From Zhouia amylolytica (GTDB taxonomy: Bacteria > Bacteroidota > Bacteroidia > Flavobacteriales > Flavobacteriaceae): 64,000 bases of DNA. This document shows positions 60,271 through 64,000 of this stretch, one piece after another. Position numbers and translations under genes: made by a program. The notes beneath the pieces are model-generated. The model was not told where the DNA came from. It was given only the letters and a program-made list of their open reading frames with translations, and made no database searches. Position 1 is the stretch's first letter, and every line of letters starts with the position of its first letter. The stretch lies in NCBI RefSeq assembly GCF_900116365.1, contig NZ_FPAG01000006.1:124001-188000 (forward strand), given 5' to 3'.

Positions 60271-60957
60271 ATGAAAGATCAGGTTACGGATATATTTTTT
60301 GATCTTGATCACACCTTGTGGGATTTTGAAAAGAACTCAGCATTAACCTTTAATAAAATCTTATCTGAGTATGGAGTAGCTGTGTCACTTGATGATTTTT
60401 TAGCCAGTTACCGGCCCATCAATATGAAGTATTGGAAATTGTACAGGGAAGAGAGAATTATAAAAGAAAATCTTAGATATGGTCGGTTGAAAGAGACCTT
60501 TGATGAGCTGGATTATAAAATCGATGATGATTTAATTTATATACTATCAGATAAGTACATTCAGCATCTTCCAGGTTTTAATCATTTATTTAAGGAAGCA
60601 ATACCTATCCTGGATTACTTAAAACCATCGTATAATTTGCATATAATAACTAATGGATTTGCTGAAGTACAAATAGGGAAATTACATAATTCTAAGATCT
60701 CTGATTATTTTATACATGTTATCAATTCAGAAAGTGTAGGGGTTAAAAAACCGAATCCTAAAATTTTTGAACATGCCTTGGAAATGGCTAAGGTTTTGGC
60801 CAGTCAGGCTGTGATGATCGGGGATAATTACGAGGCTGATGTTTTAGGGGCAAAAAGTGTAGGGATGCATACGATTCATTTCAACGTGCATAATGATGCA
60901 GTTAACGACCAAGATGTTAAAATAGCCAATTTGTTGGAAATTAAGCATTATCTTTAA
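60271..60957 (+). CDS. YjjG-family HAD nucleotidase-like protein
   Basis: The 228-residue cytosolic protein is a HAD hydrolase with motif I FFDLDHTLWDF (D11, D13), motif II in HIITNGF, motif III in KKPNPKIF, and motif IV in MIGDNYEADVLGAKSVG. The cap type and VQIGKLHNSKISDYF segment fit the YjjG/noncanonical pyrimidine nucleotidase branch, which dephosphorylates nucleotides such as dUMP or dTMP analogues. Its ATG is 5 bp after the previous gene's stop. Confidence 0.92.
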   Translation: MKDQVTDIFFDLDHTLWDFEKNSALTFNKILSEYGVAVSLDDFLASYRPINMKYWKLYREERIIKENLRYGRLKETFDELDYKIDDDLIYILSDKYIQHLPGFNHLFKEAIPILDYLKPSYNLHIITNGFAEVQIGKLHNSKISDYFIHVINSESVGVKKPNPKIFEHALEMAKVLASQAVMIGDNYEADVLGAKSVGMHTIHFNVHNDAVNDQDVKIANLLEIKHYL

Positions 60958-60988
60958 GATATAAGCCTAATCACTACGTATTATAAAT

Positions 60989-61549
60989 ATGATAAAGACT
61001 GTACTTAAAATACTAATTTTATGTATGTTTCTATCATCTGTAGGTTCTTGTGTCAAGGACGTGGATTTCGATCAAATTAATGACATTCAGCTTACACCTG
61101 TCTTTGAAGGTAGTCTTGTTTTCTTCGATTTGGAAGCAAATAAATTTGTTGAGGAAGGAAGTGAGGTGAGTTCCATAACAGATTTTACCCGTTTGGATGC
61201 GTTATCGAGTTCATTTTCTGTGAATAACCTGGTCAGGGCAGATTTACATTTTGAATTTGTGAATACAATTGGCCGAAGTTTTACGCTTACCATAAATTTA
61301 CTGGATGGGGAACAGCAGGTGCTACGTACTTTGCAATATGATATACCGGCTTCCTCGGGTTCTCAGGTTGAAATTGATGATACAGTAGTCTTTACCGGTG
61401 CCAACCTTCAACAAATAACCAATTTGTTAATTATGGAAGTAGAGGTGATGCTAAATAATGGACTTCCTCAATTAGCAGAGACTTCGGAAGGAATGTTAGC
61501 AATGAACTCATCAGCAACTTTATATTTGGAGATAGCTGATGAAGAGTAG
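60989..61549 (+). CDS. Lipoprotein preceding the DUF5723-like gene
   Basis: The 186-residue protein has a lipobox (MFLSSVGSC) after a hydrophobic segment (VLKILILCMFL). A largely beta-sandwich domain follows, with LTPVFEGSLVFFDLEANKF, RADLHFEFVNTIGRSFTLTI and TGANLQQITNLLIMEVEVML. I do not recognise a named family. The gene overlaps the outer-membrane-protein gene by 11 bp, which suggests the two products work together at the outer membrane. Confidence 0.75.
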   Translation: MIKTVLKILILCMFLSSVGSCVKDVDFDQINDIQLTPVFEGSLVFFDLEANKFVEEGSEVSSITDFTRLDALSSSFSVNNLVRADLHFEFVNTIGRSFTLTINLLDGEQQVLRTLQYDIPASSGSQVEIDDTVVFTGANLQQITNLLIMEVEVMLNNGLPQLAETSEGMLAMNSSATLYLEIADEE

Positions 61550-62957
61550 ACTTATGTACATAGTTTTCCTTTCGGCTATTTTGGGTCATACCCAAAACAA
61601 ACAATTACTTTATGATTTTACCAGGATACCTCAGGTGTTAATGCAGAACCCTGGCGCAGACACTAATTACCAATGGCATGTGGGTTTACCTTTTTTATCT
61701 GGAGTGTATTTTAATGCTGGCTCCAGTGGTTTTTCTGTGTATGATGTTTTTGCTGATGATGGTGTTGACATTAATGATAAAATCAGAAATGTTATAAATA
61801 AGGCTGATAGTAATGATATTATGACCATAAATGAACAGGTAGAGTTTCTTTATGGAGGGTTTAAAGGGAATTACGGATGGCATGAAGATAATTACTATTC
61901 TTTTGGGTGGTATCAGGAACTGAGCCATTTTAATTATTGGCCTAATGACCTTGCTATTTTGGCTTATGATGGGAATCGGAATTATATCGGTGAATCTTTT
62001 AATTTAAGTCACGCTTCTGTTAAGGCTGAGTTGGTAAGTGTATTTCATTTTGGGATACAGCGTGAGATGTCTGATCGTTTTACATTAGGAGGGCGTCTTA
62101 AGGTTTATTCAGGTATTGCTGATGTTTCGTCAACCAATAATAAAGGACGTTTTTTTACCGAGTTTGGCCAGCGAAATGAATATATACATTCCATTATAGC
62201 GGATCTCGAATTACAAACCTCCGGGTACAAGATCATTGATGCCCTTGAAGACGGAGATAATATAGCAGACAACCTTTATCAACGATTTAAAGAACGTGCT
62301 TTTTTTGGGGGTAATTTAGGTCTGGGGGTAGACCTGGGTTTTTCCTATCGTTTAGATGATCAATGGAAGTTAACTGCCAGTATCCTCGATTTAGGTTTTA
62401 TACATCATTCGAAAGATGTTAAAAATTATACGTACAACGGAAGGTATGATTTTGAAGGGCTTGAGTTGTTGTTTCCAGGAGTGGTAGATGACAACAATGA
62501 TGTATACGATTATTGGCAAAACCTGGTGGATGATCTCAGAGATCTTTATGATACAACTTCAACACGTTATACTACTTTAAGGCCAGTTAAGTTCAATAGC
62601 AGTATTTCCTATTCTTTCGGAAGACCTGGCGGTAAAATATGTGATTGCAGGGCTACCTACAGGGATTATGTAAACAAGGTGGGAATGCATTTATTTATGA
62701 TTCACAGGCCAAGATATCCGCAAACGGCACTCACGGCCTATTACCAAAGACGTTTAACAGACTTCCTTGATGTTAAGGCGACTTATACAATTGATAAATT
62801 TTCGTATACGAACCTTGGAATTGGCATTTCTTCTCGTATTGGTAAATTTAATTTCTATATTTTAGCAGATAATCTACTGGAATATGAAAATCTGGCTGAG
62901 GCGCACAATGCTTCGGTGCAATTGGGATTAAATTACATAGTTCCAGGTAGGAATTAA
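61539..62957 (+). CDS. DUF5723-like outer-membrane protein
   Basis: The 472-residue protein has a short signal (about MKSRLMYIVFLSAILGHTQ). A predicted beta-barrel-rich chain follows with many alternating hydrophobic strands, for example YQWHVGLPFLSGVYFNAGSSG, NLGLGVDLGFSYRLDDQWKL and NASVQLGLNYIVPG at the end. This pattern is typical of the DUF5723 family of Bacteroidota. A terminal strand ends the chain. Overlap of 11 bp with the lipoprotein gene implies translational coupling. Role unknown. Confidence 0.8.
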   Translation: MKSRLMYIVFLSAILGHTQNKQLLYDFTRIPQVLMQNPGADTNYQWHVGLPFLSGVYFNAGSSGFSVYDVFADDGVDINDKIRNVINKADSNDIMTINEQVEFLYGGFKGNYGWHEDNYYSFGWYQELSHFNYWPNDLAILAYDGNRNYIGESFNLSHASVKAELVSVFHFGIQREMSDRFTLGGRLKVYSGIADVSSTNNKGRFFTEFGQRNEYIHSIIADLELQTSGYKIIDALEDGDNIADNLYQRFKERAFFGGNLGLGVDLGFSYRLDDQWKLTASILDLGFIHHSKDVKNYTYNGRYDFEGLELLFPGVVDDNNDVYDYWQNLVDDLRDLYDTTSTRYTTLRPVKFNSSISYSFGRPGGKICDCRATYRDYVNKVGMHLFMIHRPRYPQTALTAYYQRRLTDFLDVKATYTIDKFSYTNLGIGISSRIGKFNFYILADNLLEYENLAEAHNASVQLGLNYIVPGRN

Positions 62958-62983
62958 AATGAGTGTAAAATAAAAGTAGTTTT

Positions 62984-63763
62984 ATGAAAAAGTTTTTGAT
63001 TGTATTTTTAATCAGTGCTTATGGGTTTGCTCAGAGTTCGGTAAATGATTATAAATATGTGATCGTTCCTAAAAAATATGAATTCTTAAAGGAAGAGAAT
63101 AAATACAGATTGAACACCCTTACCAAGTTTATGCTTGAGGAAGGTAACTTTAATGCGGTGTATAGTGACGAAATGCCTGCAGATCTTAGATTAGACCCGT
63201 GCAAGGGTTTAAAGGTGGATGTGATTAATAACTCAGGATTGTTTACCACCAAATTGAATGTTGTTTTTAAAGATTGTGGAGACAGAGTAATATTTACTTC
63301 AGAAGAAGGAAAAAGTAAGATTAAGGAGTATCAAGGAGCTTATCACGAGGCTTTAAAAAGAGCTTTTGTTTCTGTTAAAGCTCTTAATTATAAGTATCAG
63401 CCTAAAGAAGAAAGTGTAACCGTAGCTGCTGTCCCGGCGACGCCTGTCACCCCTGCTGCTAAGGTAGAGAAACCTGTTGTAACGGAAAAGGAAGCTGTAA
63501 CTCCGGCAGTGGTTAATACGGAGGCCAGGGTAAGTAAGAGTGCTTTAGGTACGTTATATGCGCAGCCAATAGAGAATGGATATCAATTGGTAGATATGTC
63601 TCCAAAGGTAGTTATGTATTTAAAAGCTACTTCCCAACAACATATGTACATTGCTCAAAAAGGTTCATTAAGTGGAACTGTATATAAGGATGGCAGCAAT
63701 TGGTATTTTGAGTTTTATGAAGATGGAAAGTTAAAAAAGGAATTGCTCGATATTAAGTTTTAG
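62984..63763 (+). CDS. Secreted protein of unknown function with alanine/valine-rich linker
   Basis: The 259-residue protein has a signal peptide (MKKFLIVFLISAYGFAQ). The N-terminal domain (about residues 20-130) has FLKEENKYRLNTLTKFMLEEGNF and CKGLKVDVINNSG. A flexible linker rich in A, P, T and V (about 140-185, for example AAVPATPVTPAAKVEKPVV) leads to a C-terminal domain near residues 190-259 with QPIENGYQLVDMSPKVVMYL and SNWYFEFYEDGKLKKELLDI. I recall similar conserved secreted proteins in flavobacteria, but no function is known. It is the last gene before a terminator. Confidence 0.7.
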   Translation: MKKFLIVFLISAYGFAQSSVNDYKYVIVPKKYEFLKEENKYRLNTLTKFMLEEGNFNAVYSDEMPADLRLDPCKGLKVDVINNSGLFTTKLNVVFKDCGDRVIFTSEEGKSKIKEYQGAYHEALKRAFVSVKALNYKYQPKEESVTVAAVPATPVTPAAKVEKPVVTEKEAVTPAVVNTEARVSKSALGTLYAQPIENGYQLVDMSPKVVMYLKATSQQHMYIAQKGSLSGTVYKDGSNWYFEFYEDGKLKKELLDIKF

Positions 63764-63794
63764 TCTATTTAGTACAATTCATTTATATGTTAAA

Positions 63795-63823
63795 ACACCG
63801 ATGTATAATCGGTGTTTTTTTAT
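63795..63823 (+). terminator. Terminator at the end of the radC operon
   Basis: AACACCGAT (63795-63803) and ATCGGTGTT (63809-63817) form a 9-bp stem with a GTATA loop, followed by a T8 run. It lies 32 bp after the last stop codon. Confidence 0.85.
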
Positions 63824-63864
63824 GGCTTATACTTGGCTTATGTAGATAATAGAATAAGGATTAC

Positions 63865-63908
63865 ATAGGGATAATATGGGGATAATATGGGGATAACATG
63901 GGGATAAC
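63865..63908. repeat. 11-bp tandem array, ATGGGGATAAT units
   Basis: Four successive 11-bp units (ATAGGGATAAT, ATGGGGATAAT, ATGGGGATAAC, ATGGGGATAAC) run from 63865 to 63908. The array at 24125 has related units with the same period. The flanking DNA shows no coding signs. Confidence 0.65.
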
Positions 63909-64000
63909 TATGTAATAAGTAGTCTTATGCCTTGCTTTTTGTAGGTAAATTGCTTAAGGTATTTGTTTAGGTAAAGACTTCAATAGCTACTTTAACTGAT

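Noticed and set aside
63967-64000. Possible 3' end of a minus-strand gene at the right edge
   Set aside because: Only about ten codons (SVKVAIEVFT before a TAA) are visible, too few to support a gene.
1-64000. tRNA, rRNA, CRISPR, prophage or IS element
   Set aside because: No cloverleaf-like segment, rRNA signature, spacer-repeat array, transposase or phage gene was recognised on reading; a tRNAscan or Rfam search would be needed for certainty.

Overview
The window looks like a chromosomal stretch from a marine-type member of Bacteroidota, probably family Flavobacteriaceae. It is AT-rich. Candidate promoters match the Bacteroidota -33 TTG / -7 TAnnTTTG pattern, and start codons rarely carry Shine-Dalgarno sequences. 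Many proteins have signal peptides ending in ...AQ or lipoboxes ending in SC. Typical Bacteroidota families appear (SusC-type plug domain, DUF5723-like protein, hpt-adk fusion, sulfatases with GH20). No rRNA, tRNA or CRISPR array was seen.

Region 1 (1-7.9 kb) is a redox, detoxification and regulation block, all on the minus strand: the start of a probable Crp/Fnr protein, a TfoX-like protein, a PLP decarboxylase, an NQO1-like quinone reductase, a Crp/Fnr regulator, an OsmC protein, an FG-GAP repeat protein, a thioredoxin-reductase-like flavoprotein and a class C beta-lactamase-like hydrolase.

Region 2 (7.9-23 kb) is an accessory region of small single-gene units: DUF1648, VOC, several alpha/beta hydrolases, SRPBCC, GNAT, lipocalin-like, two NTF2-like proteins, DinB, an M50-like protease, an esterase and a TlpA thioredoxin. 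RsgA and one GNAT lie on the opposite strand. Several genes are separated by imperfect inverted-repeat elements placed just upstream of start codons, so the layout resembles a gene-cassette array. A broken second copy of the DinB gene and a strong promoter in front of a 15-codon aborted ORF show gene turnover here.

Region 3 (23-26.4 kb) holds a protein of unknown family, a three-gene operon of sigma factor, small membrane protein and small acidic protein with overlapping ends, and about 0.9 kb of non-coding dispersed repeats and nested hairpins.

Region 4 (26.4-36 kb) concerns glycans: methyltransferase, GT2 glycosyltransferase and polysaccharide deacetylase in one operon, two sulfatases, and a GH20 hexosaminidase lipoprotein. 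A NYN-domain protein and a STAS-like protein lie between them. The set would suit desulfation and cleavage of sulfated amino-sugar glycans, but no SusC/SusD pair is present.

Region 5 (36-48.5 kb) is mostly housekeeping: a KAS III-like enzyme, glycine decarboxylase (gcvP), a UbiA-like membrane protein, an ECF sigma/zinc-finger pair, a rhodanese, an M3 peptidase, purK-purE, an hpt-adk fusion and obgE, several bounded by clear hairpin terminators.

Region 6 (48.5-64 kb) is dominated by a 2191-residue alpha-2-macroglobulin-like protein. It keeps a thioester CAEQ motif and carries an inserted SusC-type carboxypeptidase-regulatory plus TonB-plug module. It is followed by mpl, three small minus-strand genes, and a tightly packed plus-strand operon of radC, a deacetylase-like protein that seems to have lost its metal ligands, a HAD nucleotidase, a lipoprotein, a DUF5723-like outer-membrane protein and a secreted protein. 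The most unusual items are the alpha-2-macroglobulin/plug fusion and the cassette-like region 2.
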